From assembly GCF_947179165.1 (NCBI RefSeq), contig NC_077239.1, forward strand, positions 14,160,001 through 14,224,000: 64,000 nt of DNA. The letters are read 5' to 3'. Of this stretch, positions 11,386 through 22,901 are shown piece by piece. This stretch comes from Solanum dulcamara (taxonomy: Eukaryota > Streptophyta > Magnoliopsida > Solanales > Solanaceae). A program made the translations under genes and the position numbers. Below the pieces are notes generated by a model, which searched no databases, had not been told where the DNA came from, and saw only the letters and a program-made list of their open reading frames with translations. Numbering within the stretch: the stretch's first letter is position 1; every line of letters begins with the position of its first letter.

Positions 11386-13687
11386 ATTAGTTCGTTGACT
11401 CTTGGAGATTCTAGGTTTGGAAATGATACAGTTTTTCGGTTCTGAGGGAAGGCTTGTTTTGAGGTAAAACTTCGAATTTAGCAGCTGGCTGTTATGTTTC
11501 TGAGTTATAATTGTGTTGATCTTTAAGAGGTTGGTTCTTGCTCGCTTTGACTCCGATTTGGGTTATTTCTAAGGCTGTCTTGCATAGAATTTTAAGGAGA
11601 ACATCGTAGAGGTTTCAGAACCTGCTTTTGGCATTTTGTTCGATGTAAGAAATCAATTTTTAGATGCAAATTTAGTAATTTTCAGAATCAAATTTTGTTG
11701 AATTTTAGAAGAGTGTATGTTGGCCAATATTAATCCAGTTTGAGTGATTCTTGAGGATAGATTGTGGTTTTTTTTAAAAGGAACGTCATGCTGTAAATTT
11801 TTTTGATTGGAAGAGTTTCATTTTTTCAGAAACCGATGCGTAAAGAGGCTTCCTAGTTTGTTTTCTTAGTTTGAAAATGTGAGAATTGATTGTTTGATTT
11901 TCTTACATTATTTTTCAACCCCGAATTGTGTTATAAATCTAATTTTTGAGATTAAGATGACATTTAAAACCTATTTTGGGGGTCAAATCCAGAATTCCAA
12001 ATACGGGTCCCACATTCCCCATTTTAGACCTCTAAATTGATTCATCTCCAAAAAATATGAAATTAGTGTCTAAACGACCGTATTGATATTGTGCTTCTAT
12101 TTTTCATAGTGTGGTAGCGATCCGATACTGCTCGGAAAGGAAACACTTTGGCACTGTAATTTGGAGATCTTTTATTCAACCTACAGGTAGGCTATGATTT
12201 TCCTTTCTTTAGATTGAGCTAGATTGTGTGAAAGCATATTGAAATAGTTGGAATTTGGCTTAGGTATCTTAATGGTATATCTTAGGTGTTAGAAGTCACA
12301 CCTTAGACTTGTTATTAGGTTTTTCGAGTATCTAGAAGCATGTGTATCTTATCGTTATTTATCGGTATTGTTAGGATAGTTAAATGAGCATGTTGTTGAT
12401 ATTGTGGAGTATGTTAGCCTTAATATAAGATGTAATCCTATTTTAGTTGCCCTGGCGTCGCTCCGACGAACTTAGATCCTTATAGAATGGTGTAGCAGGC
12501 AAGTGCCTAGTAGTTGGCCTAAGCTAGGCGATACCTTTGCTCTTAATGACACCCTCATCCATAACTCGATATAACCATGACTTCGAGATAGTACATCATT
12601 AGAGGTAAGAAATCAATTTTTAGTTGCAGATTTAATATTTTTCAGAATCAAATTTTATTGAATTTTGGAAGAGTGTATCTTGGTTAATATAACTCTGTTT
12701 TGAGTGATTCTTCAGGCTAGATTATGGGATTTATCACAAGGAATGTCATGGTATATTTTTTTTTGATTGGAAGAGTTTCATTTTTCAGAAACCGATGCGT
12801 AAAGAGGCTTCCTAGTTTGAAAATATGGGAATTGATTGGTTGATCGTCTTGCATTACTTTTTCACCCCAAATTGTGTTATAAATCTAATTTGTGAGATTG
12901 AGGTGAGTTTAGAACTTATTTTGGGGGTCAAATATGGAATTCCAAATGTGGGTCCCACATTTCCCATTTTAGACCCCAAAATTGATTCATCTCCAAAAAT
13001 TATGAAATTAGTATATAAACGATCATATCGAGATTATGCTTCTATTTTTTATAGCGTGTCAACGTTCTAATACCACTCGGAAGGGCAAGGCACTAGCACT
13101 GTGATTTGGAGCTCATTTGTTCAACCTACAGGTAGGCTACAGTTTTCGTTTATTTAGATTGAGATGGATTGTGTGAAAGCATGTTGAAATAGTTGGAATT
13201 TGGGTTAGGTAGCTTAATGGTATATTTTAGGTATTAGAAGTCATGCTTTAGACTTGTTATCAAGTTTTTTGGATATTTAGAAGCATGTGTATCTTGTCTT
13301 TATTTGTCGATATTCGTAAGAGAGGTTAATAAGCATGTTGTTGATATTGTGGAGTATGTTGGCCTTAATATAGGATGTAACCCTGCTTTAGTTTCCCTGG
13401 CGTCACTCCGACGAACTTAGATCCTTATAGAATGGTGTATCAGGCTAATGCCTAGTAGTTGGCCTAAGCTAGGTGATACCCTTGCTCTTAATAACACCCT
13501 CATCTATAACTCGGTATAACCATAACTTCGAGATGCATCGACAATACTAGATTTCGTGATGGTTTGGCTTTAGCTCCAGTTCAAGTTTTGGTGGCATATG
13601 TGTTCACACATTGGAGAGGAGATTCTCGGTACTATTGCTGTTTAGTTGGAAATGAGAATATTTGGTACCAGGAGATGAATTAACTGT

Positions 13688-13972
13688 GAGCATCCGGGTA
13701 CCTAGTTTCGACCTTCGTTCTTAATTATTGGAGAGCATCCGGGTACCCAGACCCATCCTCTACCAACTTGCTAGTATGAAGAGCATCCGGGTGGCCAGTC
13801 TTGGCCTCAATCATATCAATATTTTATGGCAAACATTCGAGTACCCACTCCCGGCCTTGACCATACCGATGTATTATGGAGAGCATTCGGGTACCTAGTC
13901 TAGGCCTTGGCCACGTTAGACATTCGAGTGAGCATCTGGGTCCCAGCCCCAGCTTCGACCCTAAGGCACCGC
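13688..13972 (+). repeat. ~48-bp minisatellite, array unit 4
   Basis: About six copies of the GAGCATCCGGGTACC unit. Its last half is nearly identical to the corresponding part of unit 1 (9640-9750), suggesting that these two units exchanged sequence more recently than the others. Confidence 0.75.
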
Positions 13973-15317
13973 TAGTTCGTTGACTTTTGGAGATTCTGGA
14001 TTTGGAAATGATACAGTTCTTCAGTTCTGAGGGGAAGCTTTGTTTGAGGTAAAACTTCGAATTTAGCAGTTGGTAGTTACGTTTCTGAGTTAGAATTGTG
14101 TTGATCTTTAAAAGGCTGGTTCTTGCTCGTTTTCACTCTGATTTGGGTTATATCGGAGGCTATCTTGCATAGATTGTTTAGGAGAACATCATAGAGTTTC
14201 GGAATCTTCTTTTGGCATGTCGTTCGATATAAGAAATCAATTTTTAGGTGCAGATTTAGTATTTTTCATAATCAAATTTTGTTAAATTTTGGAAGAGTGT
14301 ATCTTGGTCAATATAACTCCAATTTAAGTGATTCTTGAGGCTAATTATGGTTTTTTTTACAAGGAACATCATGGTGTAATTTTTTTTGATTGAAAGAGTT
14401 TCATTTTTCAAAAACCAAAGCATAAAGAGGCTTCCTAGTTTGTTTTCTTAGTTTGAAAATGTGGAAATTAATTGTTTGATCATCTTGCGTTATTTTTCCA
14501 CCTTGAATTGTGTTGTAAATCTAATTTGTGAGATTAAGATGACGTTTAGAACCTATTTTGAGGGTCAAATCTAGAATTACAAATGCGGGTCCCACACTCC
14601 CCGTTTTAGATCCTAAATTGATTCATCTCAAAAAATTATGAAATTAGTGTCTAAACGACTGTATCAATATTATGCTTCTATTTTTCATAGCGTGGCAACG
14701 ATCCGATACCGCTCGAAAGGGCAAGGCTCTATCACTTTGATTTGGAGATCTTTTATTTAACTACAGGTAGGCTACGGTTTTCCTTTCTTTAGATTGAGCT
14801 GGTATGTGTAAAAGCATGTTGAAATAGTTGGAATTTGGGTTGGGTAGCTTACTGGTGTATCTTAGGTGTTAGAAGTCATGCTTTAGAGTTGTTATTAGTT
14901 TTTTTGAGTATCTGGAAGAATGTGTATCTTGTCATTATTCATCGGTATTGTTAGGAAAGTAGAATGAGCATGTTGTTGATATTGTGGAGTATGTTGGCCT
15001 TAATATAAGATGTAACCCTGATTTAGTTGCCCTGGCTTTGCACCGGCAAACTTAGATCCCTATAGAATGGTATAGCAGGCTAGTGCCTAGTAGTTGGCCT
15101 AAGCTAGGCGATACTCTTGCTCTTAATAACACCCTCATGCATAACTCGTTATAACCATGACTTCGAGATGCGCCAACAATACTAGATTTCGTGATTGTTT
15201 AGCTTTGGCTCTAGTTCAAGTTTTGGCGGCATATGTGTTGATACATTGGAGAGAAAATTCTCGGTATTGTTGCTGTCTAGTTGGAAAGGAGAACATTCGG
15301 TACCAGGGGATGAATTA

Positions 15318-15590
15318 TCTGTGAGCATCCATGTACCTAGTCTCGGACTCCGTTCTGAATTATCGAAGAGCATCTAGGTACCCAACTTGCTAGTATGATG
15401 AATATCCGGGTGCCCAGTCCTAGAGTCGATCATATTGATATGTTACGGTGAACATCCGGGTACCCACTCCCAGCCTCGACCGCACTGATGTATTATGTCA
15501 AGCATCCAGGTATCCAGTCCAGGCCTTAGCCACGTTAGACATTCGGGTGAGCATCTGGATTCCATCCCCAGCCTCGACCCTAAGGCACTG
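15318..15590 (+). repeat. ~48-bp minisatellite, array unit 5
   Basis: Copies of the same minisatellite. One copy is shortened near 15375-15385 compared with unit 1. Confidence 0.7.
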
Positions 15591-16152
15591 CTAGTTCATT
15601 AACTCTTGGATATTCTGGGTTTGAAAATGATACAGTTCTTCGGTTCTGAGGGGAGGCTTTGTTTGAGGTAAAACTTCAAATTTAGCAGCTGGTTGTTATA
15701 TTTCCGAGTTACAATTGTATTGATCTTTAAAAGGCTAGTTCTTGCTCGTTTTGACTCCGATATGGGTTATTTCGAGGCTATCTTGCATAAACTTTTGAGG
15801 AAAACATCGTAGAGGTTTCGGAATCTGCTTTTGGCATGTCGTTTGATGTAAGAAATCAATTTTTAGCTGCAGATTTAGTATTTTTCAGAATTAAATTTTG
15901 TTAAATTTTGGAAGAGTGTATCTTGGTCAATATAACTCCAGTTTGAGTAATTCTTGGGGCTAGATTGTGGGATTTTTTTATAAGGAACGTCATGATGTAA
16001 TTTGTTTTGATTGGAAGAGTTTTATTTTTTAGAAACCAACGCATAAAGAGACTTTCTAGTTTGTTTTCTTAGTTTAAAAATATGAGAATTGATTGTTTGA
16101 TCGTCTTGCATTATTTTTCTACCCCAAATTGTGTTATAAATCTAATTTGTGA

Positions 16153-16168
16153 GATTGAGGTGACATTT
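16153..16168. other. Target-site duplication of the LINE, left copy
   Basis: GATTGAGGTGACATTT is repeated exactly at 26871-26886. The sequence left of this copy and right of the other copy joins into one continuous array unit, which proves the insertion. A run of T follows (to 16173), which is the poly(A) end of the minus-strand LINE. Confidence 0.95.
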
Positions 16169-16173
16169 TTTTT

Positions 16174-18740
16174 ATGGGAACAGACCCTACACGAGGCTCC
16201 CACCTCTCGTGCACAGTCAGGGGTTGAGCATCACTCCCAAGCCTTAACATAAAATAAAACAGAAAAATACAAGGAGGGGGACATAAACCTTACCTCCGAT
16301 CCTATGTTGGTTCATAAGTCGGCTAACCTATTAAGGTCGGCTAACTCATCCCCGTAGCAAAAGGAGCTATCTATAACTAGAAAGCAGTAAACCTATGAGA
16401 GGACTCCTCCCGATACAAGTCGACTAAGAAAGCATAAATGAGGGAGACTCTCCCCTTCCATGAGAAGACAAGAAAGTAACCTACACTAGTCCTATTCAAC
16501 TATGCTACGTACCATACATAGCTAAATTGAGGAAGAACAAGTATATGAACCTTCTATCTCGCATGGGGTGAAGAAGCTCTTTTCATCTTTGCCCTTTTTC
16601 GTCTTGTCGTACCAAGTAAGTCCAAGGGAAGTATGCAACAACATCGCAATCATGATTATCAGCTAAGGAGGATGAAACGAGAGGAAGTATATAGAGCTAT
16701 AATAACCAGCAACATTGGAGTTGTTCTTGAGAAAACTAGTATCTGAAGAGCAGCAAATTGTAACTTATAGGTGATGCAGCCATGCCATGAGCAGTTGCTT
16801 GGGTGTTTTTCCTTGCACTTTGCATGATTCCAGATTAATACCCACAAACAAACCAACAAGGAGCTCAAAGTAACTTGGAGCTGCTGCAAGAAGGCCCCTA
16901 CATAAATGGTTGTTGTCTCCCTTTGTTTGATTCTTTGTGGACCTGCACAAGGAAGTAGACAAGGAAGCAAACCAGTGTGTGGGGGTTCTGTAGTGCCCAT
17001 TGGAGGGCTCCTCAATTGCAAGTAGATGGAAGTTGAAGATTGTTGGTGTTGGATTGTTGTAGTTGTATGGTTGCTGCTGTAGCTTCTGAATTCCAAGGTG
17101 CTGTGGTTGGTTGCAACTCCTCTTGTTCATAGTTGCTGCACTGCACAACTGTGAAGCTGTTGTTGCTTCAAAAAATTCAGCTTCAGCACTCTGCAGCATG
17201 GTATCTGCAACTACAGCTTCATGGATTTTGCATCTTCTGATGTTCCAGCAGCCTGCATATACAGATAAACAAACAAACAAAAAAGAGTAATGGCCTCCCA
17301 GTTTAGACTCCCATAATGATTGATGGGTGCTGCTGCTGCCAGGAGGTTTAACAGATGGTGCCTTGGATATTGGAGGGTTCTTGTGTGCTTTCACAGAATC
17401 CAGGAGGGCTATTGCAGGTGTTGTAGCATTGTAGCTGTTGGCTGCATCTATAAGTGCAACCATGCACTTTGTAATCCCTGCATCTGCAAAGAAAAACAAC
17501 CCTATTGCCACTGCTGTTGCTGGAGCTGTAGCCCCTCTGTTGCAGGTCTGTCTTGATGTTGCTCTATGTACTAGTGAGTGGTTGTATGCTGAAGTACTTG
17601 TTCTTGGGGATTGTAGTTGTGTATTGTACCTGCACAAGTAAAAGAACAAGAAGAAAAGTACCTCCAATACTCCTGCACAGCAAACACTGTGCTGTGGTTC
17701 TGCAGGTCCATTGTGGACTTGTAGTTTGTCCTTGTATGCTGCATGTTATTGGAGTTTTTGTGTGTTGTGGCTTGTAAACATGTCCCCAACTGAGGTGGAA
17801 CTTCTTGGACCTTGTAGTTACTGTATTTTCTGTGTTCTTGCAACATTTGGAGGCCTTTTGGACAAGCGGGAAGCTCCAAGTAGTGAATTGCTTCATTTGA
17901 AGACTTAAGTCGGCTAACATTTTCAAGGTCGCTCGACTAACGTCTCCAACTATCCGTTTGGGATGAAACTTCTTGGGATTTGTAATTACAGTATTTTCTA
18001 TCTTCTTGCAACATTTGGAGGCCTGTTTGACAAGCTGGAAGCTCCAAGTTGTGGAGTGCTCCATTTGAAGACTTAAGTCGGCTAACTTTTTCAAGATCGC
18101 TCGCCTAACGTCTCCAATTGTCCATTTGTTATGAAACTTCTTGGGCCTTATACCTATAGTATTTTCTGTAATCCTGCAAAGTTTGGAGGACTTTTGATGT
18201 GTCATGATGCATTTGTTAATTTGCTGCTGTTGTGGCTCAGTTACATTCACTGTTGCTGCTGTAATATAGCATATACAAGTGATGTTGCTGAGATGCTGCA
18301 GGTCTGTGGTAGGTTGTTGGTCCAAGAATTCCAATCTCAGCTGCTGAAACTCCAATACCAGGCTAAAAGCTTCATGATACCTGCACCAGATAAACAAACA
18401 AAAGGAAAATTCCCTTTGCTGATTCCTGTGCTGCATCTCTACAGCATTCTTGCAGCTCCAAGGCCATCTCCAAGTTATCCATTGGTTTATTTTGCAGCTG
18501 CTGTGCCAAGAAGCAAACCTCACCTGGCTTGCAGTTTTTTGTTCCCATTTTCCAAATCTGTTGGTACCTACACAATCAAGAATGAAAAGAAAAAAGAAAC
18601 TATCCAATCTAATCCTTACCTCTAGGGGTAGGTTGATTGCTCCAGGAAGGCAATAAACAAGGGAGACTCTCCCCTTTACAAAACTCCTAACTATGAATTT
18701 ATACATAGGGAGTTCTGTACTACTATTAATGGTATACAAT
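16174..18740 (-). other. Long repeat-built 3' tail of the LINE
   Basis: Between the ORF2 stop (18741) and the poly(A) end lie 2.57 kb without a recognisable protein domain. It contains a 168-bp tandem repeat (17799-18190), six occurrences of an AGTCGGCTAAC-like motif (about 16317, 16335, 17908, 17932, 18074 and 18099), two copies of GGGAGACTCTCCCC (16442 and 18661), and five pyrimidine-rich tracts on the LINE strand ending in (T)G(C/T)AG|G (AG at 16943, 17253, 17630, 18381 and 18568). Two long minus-strand open frames (17564-18739 and 16765-17667) overlap each other and look like low-complexity by-products of CAG/CTG-rich sequence. Confidence 0.7.
17799..18190 (-). repeat. 168-bp tandem repeat in the LINE 3' tail (about 2.4 copies)
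   Basis: The anchor AACTTCTTGG recurs at 17799, 17967 and 18135, exactly 168 bp apart each time. Each unit continues with a TGCAA(C/A)(A/G)TTTGGAGG block, and the first two also share AGACTTAAGTCGGCTAAC and a GTCGCTCG(A/C)CTAACGTC-like stretch. The period is a multiple of three, so one minus-strand frame stays open, but nothing shows that it is translated. Confidence 0.85.
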
Positions 18741-19541
18741 TCAAAGAGGTTGTTTAATCCTCTTCAGTTTTGTCCTCCTAAAATTTGGCATCCCCATTTT
18801 GTCTAGGATGTAGTATCCTCTTGTTTCCTTAGGAAGCTGTTGAGAACTGTAGAATTGAACCATGTTGTCTACACTGTGGCTATGCTTGGAAAGTGTATCT
18901 GCAACAAAGTTAGCTTCCCTATAGATGTGCTTGCATTGAAAGAAATCCAGCATTATGATCAGCTCCTGCAGGTCTGTGATGTAATTCCTGATAGTCTAGG
19001 GTGGTGTAATCTCTTGTTTTAGCCATTTCACAAGTAATTCAGAGTCAACCTCCAGTAGGACCCTGCTGTAGCCATGTTGAATGCACCAAGTGATGCCCAG
19101 AAGTGCATCATGTACCTCAGCTTGGTTGTTAGAACCAACTCCAAGTGGTGCAGCAAATGCATAAAGGAGGTTTCCTTTGTGGTCTCTTAGGATGTCCCCA
19201 GCTCCAATTTTCCCAGGATTATTCAAAGCACTTCCATCAGTGTTAAATTTAACCACATTGTAAGTTGGTTTGTGCCAACTAACTTGGGTGATTTTCATCT
19301 CATGACTGCAGCTTTCCACCATAATTATTAGCTCCTTCCAGTCACTTGGCCAGCTAAGGTAAGGGAAAGCTGTGAAGATCAGCATGTAAAGTTCTTTGAT
19401 AACTCAGAACTTCACTCTAGTACTGCTTGACTTTTTTCCTTCATATTTGCTAGCACATCTGTTCTTCCATAGGTTCCAATAGATGAATATGGGGGTAGCT
19501 TGCATTAATAGTTTATGGACTTCATTATTTAGTTTAACCAA
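18741..19541 (-). pseudogene. LINE ORF2 C-terminal RNase H domain
   Basis: Reads KFNTDGSALNNPGKIGAG, then NNQAEVHDALLGI and EVDSELLVKWL, and ends EANFVADTLSKHSHS..., the pattern of the RNase H found at the end of many plant L1 LINEs. A TGA at about 19412 and a TAG at 18998-18996 break it. The conserved Asp-Glu-Asp set appears to be present. The final stop is at 18741. Confidence 0.85.
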
Positions 19542-20225
19542 CTACCATTTCATCAGAGTGCTCCTCATGGGGCTGCTGCTATGATGTATACCCCAACAAT
19601 CAGAGAAATAATTCCATATATGTCTAGCCATGTGTCCTGAGATGAATATATGATCTATATTATCCCATCCTGACCTGTAGCAACAAGAGCACTGAACAGG
19701 TGCATGACCAAATTTCTCAATACTTTTATTAGTGGGCAACTTGCTTCTGAGAGTTCTCCAAATAAGAAAGGATATCTTAAAAGGTATATTCTTATGCCAT
19801 ACATACGTGTCAGTCATGGTTTTGTTCCTTTTTGGCCTGATCTTGTTCCAAGCTGAAGCACAAGTGAAGTTTCCATATGAGGTCAGCTTCCAGTAGGCTG
19901 TATCTGGGATGTTAGGTTGATACTTGAAGGAAAAACTAAGAATCTTCTGTTTCAGATGCTGTGGTGCATGTTGCCTCACCTTCTCTTTATCCCATTCTCT
20001 ATTTTTCAGGAACTTGGAGACAGTGGTATTGTTAAGTCTAGGTAGACAGTCTTTGTGATAAGCTAGAGGGCCAATTCCTAGCCAATCATCCCACCAAAAA
20101 CTGCAAGAGCCTGAGTTAAGGTGCCATTGTATATGCGGCTCAATCTCAGCTTTGTTTGTCATCATGTGTTTCCACATAATTGATTGACTAGTGTCCCATT
20201 TCTTGATTACTGGATTTTCCCTTTG

Positions 20226-21588
20226 TCAATACCTGGCCCTCAGAAAGCTCCCCCATAGAGTCTTCTTAGACCTGAAAATCCACCATTGTTTATATTGCAT
20301 TGCTAGGCAGACATCTTTCAGATTTTTCATGCCAACACCTCCTTCATCTGTTGGGTAGCTGAGGGTCTCCCATGATGCCCAATGGTATTTTCTTTTTTCT
20401 TTGTCCCATCCCCAAAAGAAGTCTGCTATTAGGGACTTTATTTTTTTGAGTGTAGTGGAAGTTGGAATCACAGCAGATAAGAGATGAATTGGGAGAGACT
20501 GCAACACATACTTCACAAGAGCAGCTCTCCCCCCATAACTGAGGATTTTGGTATGCCATCCTCTAATTCTGGATATTACTTTGGACACCATACTTGTAAA
20601 GTATATGATCCTTTGACCTCCAATATATAAGGGGCAACCAAAGTAAGTAATAGGGCCATGAGTTGTTTTGAAACCAGTGGTAGAAGTGACCCTTTCAGTG
20701 ATCTCAGGATCAGCATTCAGAGGGATCATGCACTGACTCTTTTGTGTGTTAATAAGCTGGCCTGAAGTCTGCTCATACACTTCCAGTGTCTTCATGATCA
20801 GCTTGAGAGAGTAACTACATGTTGAAGTGAAAATGATTATATCATCAGCAAAGCTCAAATGATTAATCAATGTACCTTTCTTCTCCATGTGGAAACCTTT
20901 GTACAAATAGTGTTGATGAAGATTATTGAGCATTCTTGATAGTACCTCAGTACCTAAAATAAATAGGGCTGGGGATAGTGGATCTCCCTGTTTGAGGCCT
21001 CTTGTAGAGTGGAAGAAACCATGCCTACCTCCATTCACAATAACTGAATACTAGTTATTAGCCATAAGTCTCCAAACCATGTCAATAAATACTTCTCCAA
21101 ATCCAAACCTTCTCATGACTAGACATATAAATGCCCAGGACACCCCGTCATAGGCTTTGTCCATGTCTAATTTGATCATAACATTATCTCCAAGCTTTGT
21201 TTTTTTAATGCTATGAGTGATTTCCTGTGCCAACATAATGTTTTCAGATATACTTCTTCCCTTAACAAAACCTGACTGATTTTCAGAGATCAGTTGAGGA
21301 AGAATAGGAGTAAGTCTGAGACATAGGATCTTTGAAATAACTTTATTGGTGAAGTTACTTAGTGATATAGGCCTGAAATCAGATAACTTATTAGGATGAT
21401 CTACTTTTGGGAGTAGGACCAAACAAGCATGTGAGATGAACTTGGGAATAGAATGCCCACAAAAAAAGTTTCACCAAATTGAATAAGTCTTTACTGATGA
21501 TATCCCAACAAGTTTGGAAGAACTTGCCATTAAAACCATCTGGACCTGCAGCAGATACATCACTGAGGGAAAATACAGCTTCTTTCAG
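20226..21588 (-). pseudogene. LINE ORF2 reverse transcriptase domain
   Basis: Contains the finger/palm landmarks VLLPKVDHP, FRPISLSNF, SENQSGFVKGRS, IKLDMDKAYD, the LKQGDPLSPALF turn and the catalytic FADDIIIF near 20840, then thumb-like sequence (GRAALVKYVLQSLP). One frameshift near 21463 and a TAG at 21053-21051 break it. The catalytic aspartates are still encoded. Confidence 0.92.
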
Positions 21589-21590
21589 CT

Positions 21591-22899
21591 ACTCTTTAGT
21601 AGGCATAGCATTAAGAGACTGGTTTTGATTATCTGTGATGGATTTGGGGATACATCTGAGGATATCTTCATTGATAGCATCATTCTTACCAGTAAAGATC
21701 TTCTCAAAGTAGTCACATGCAGCAGTAGCTATATTCTGATCACCTTGAATAGTATTATCCTGTTCATCAGTAATCTGATGGATGAATAATCTTCTTTTCC
21801 TTCCTCTAATAATAGCATGAAAGTACTTGGAATTGGTATCTCCCTCCTTAAACCACTGAAGCTTAGTTTTTTGTTTAAGGATGGATTGTTCAGTCTTCAA
21901 GTATTTAATGTACTGAGCATTCACAAGATTCAGCCTGATCTTGTTATCCTCAGACTTGTCTTGGATGAGATCATTTTCAGCTTGCTTTACCTTCTCTTCA
22001 AACTCTTTGACAGCTTCATATATGTCCCCATAATGTTGCCTTGACCAGCTACTAAGGGTGTTAGCCACCCTCTTAAGTTTCAAGTAGAATATTCTCATTG
22101 GATTACCCTCTACTGGTCTTTCCCAACAGACTCTAACAGTGTACTGGAAAGTCTCATTATCCACCCAACAGTTGAGAAACTTGAAGTATTTGATAGGATT
22201 ACTGTGAGTCTCCTTACATTCAAGTAATAGGGGGGAGTGATCTGAACCTGTTGAAGGAAGATGAGCCACAATAGTCATGGGCATCATCTCTAACCACCTA
22301 TCATTCACCATGGCCCTGTCCAGTCTCTTCCAAATTCTAACTTCCATGTCCCTGTTGTTGCACCATGTAAATTTCTGCCCATGGAATCCCAGATCAGTGA
22401 GACCACATGCCTCAATTACACTTATGAACTCTAAGCTTTTGTTCATATTGTATGGTTGTCCTCCTAGTTTTTCATCAACATCAGTGATCATATTAAAGTC
22501 TCCAATAATGCACCATGGCTTGTCTGTGTCAGCATACTGCAGCATTTTATCCCAAAGAGTTCTTCTCATGTAATCCTTACACTTGGCATAAACAAATGTA
22601 ATAATATGAGAATTAGGATTAGCCACATATTTGATTTCACAAGTACACTATTGTTCATCTTGGTCTACAATAGAGCAGTCCACATCCTTAGTCCAAAACA
22701 ACCAAATCTTGTTATTGGGATTATGAATGGCACTGTCCATTCTCAGCTGAATTCTGTAGTGGTTGAGCTGTGATTGATTAGCAAATGGTTCCAGGATTGC
22801 CAACATAGTTAATTTGTGATAATCCTTGAGTTTTTGGAGTCTATCCAAGGCACCTTGAGTATCAATACTCCTTGCATTCCAGCATATTGTATTCATCAT
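21591..22899 (-). pseudogene. LINE ORF2 endonuclease domain and linker
   Basis: N-terminal part of ORF2. After the start (MMNTICWNAR) it holds the endonuclease landmarks GDFN near 22500, a TWCNNR segment near 22360, LDRAM near 22310 and GSDHSPL near 22235, followed by a charged linker (WFKEGDTNSKYFHA near 21840). One TAG lies inside the domain at 22650-22648. Otherwise the domain is well preserved. The landmark residues of plant L1 endonucleases that I can recognise are present. Confidence 0.9.
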
Positions 22900-22901
22900 C
22901 A
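22897..22901 (-). promoter_or_regulatory. TGATG overlap of the ORF1 stop and ORF2 start
   Basis: On the minus strand the ORF1 frame ends ..CTT TGA (22901-22899) and the ORF2 start ATG occupies 22899-22897, so stop and start share one base. I checked the ORF1 frame across all its pieces down to this point. Such an overlap is the classical arrangement for translation of a second frame by termination and reinitiation. Confidence 0.75.

Larger units (their letters stand above)
8211..16168 (+). repeat. Tandem array of ~1.6-kb units (left part, five units and part of a sixth)
   Basis: Anchors recur at a regular step. GTAAGAAATCA..TTTTTAG is near 8411, 10019, 11645, 12606, 14229 (as ATAAGAAATCA) and 15849. 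The block TTAATATA(G/A)(G/A)ATGTAA..CTTAGATCC is near 9185, 10778, 12420, 13368 and 15000. GAGGGGAGGCTT-type starts are near 8215, 9850, 11445, 14030 and 15649. The step is about 1.6 kb, except for the third unit (about 0.96 kb), which jumps near 12590 and lacks the minisatellite part. The LINE interrupts the sixth unit at 16168, and it resumes at 26871. Units differ by scattered substitutions, so the array is old. Confidence 0.9.
18741..22899 (-). pseudogene. LINE ORF2: endonuclease, reverse transcriptase, RNase H (broken)
   Basis: About 1386 codons in one frame apart from a single frameshift. Order: apurinic-type endonuclease (GDFN, LDRAM, GSDHSPL), L1-type reverse transcriptase (LPKVD..FRPISL, ENQSGF, LKQGDPLSP, catalytic FADD), a cysteine-bearing zinc-knuckle-like region near 19680-19650, and a plant-type RNase H (NTDGSA.. 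with further acidic residues). In-frame stops lie at 22650-22648 (TAG), 21591-21589 (TAG), 21053-21051 (TAG), 20228-20226 (TGA), 19544-19542 (TAG), about 19412 (TGA) and 18998-18996 (TAG). The frame change lies between 21588 and 21422, most likely in a seven-A run near 21463. The start is the ATG at 22899, which overlaps the ORF1 stop. This protein would nick DNA and copy the LINE RNA at the target site. Confidence 0.93.

Noticed and set aside
18568..18619. GT..AG intron-like stretch in the LINE tail
   Set aside because: The sites look good, but 52 nt is too short for a plant intron.
17564..18739. Long minus-strand open frame (391 codons) right after LINE ORF2
   Set aside because: Its length comes from CAG/CTG-rich sequence and a repeat whose period is a multiple of three. 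It has no domain and overlaps a second long frame (16765-17667). It is kept as a remark on the LINE tail.
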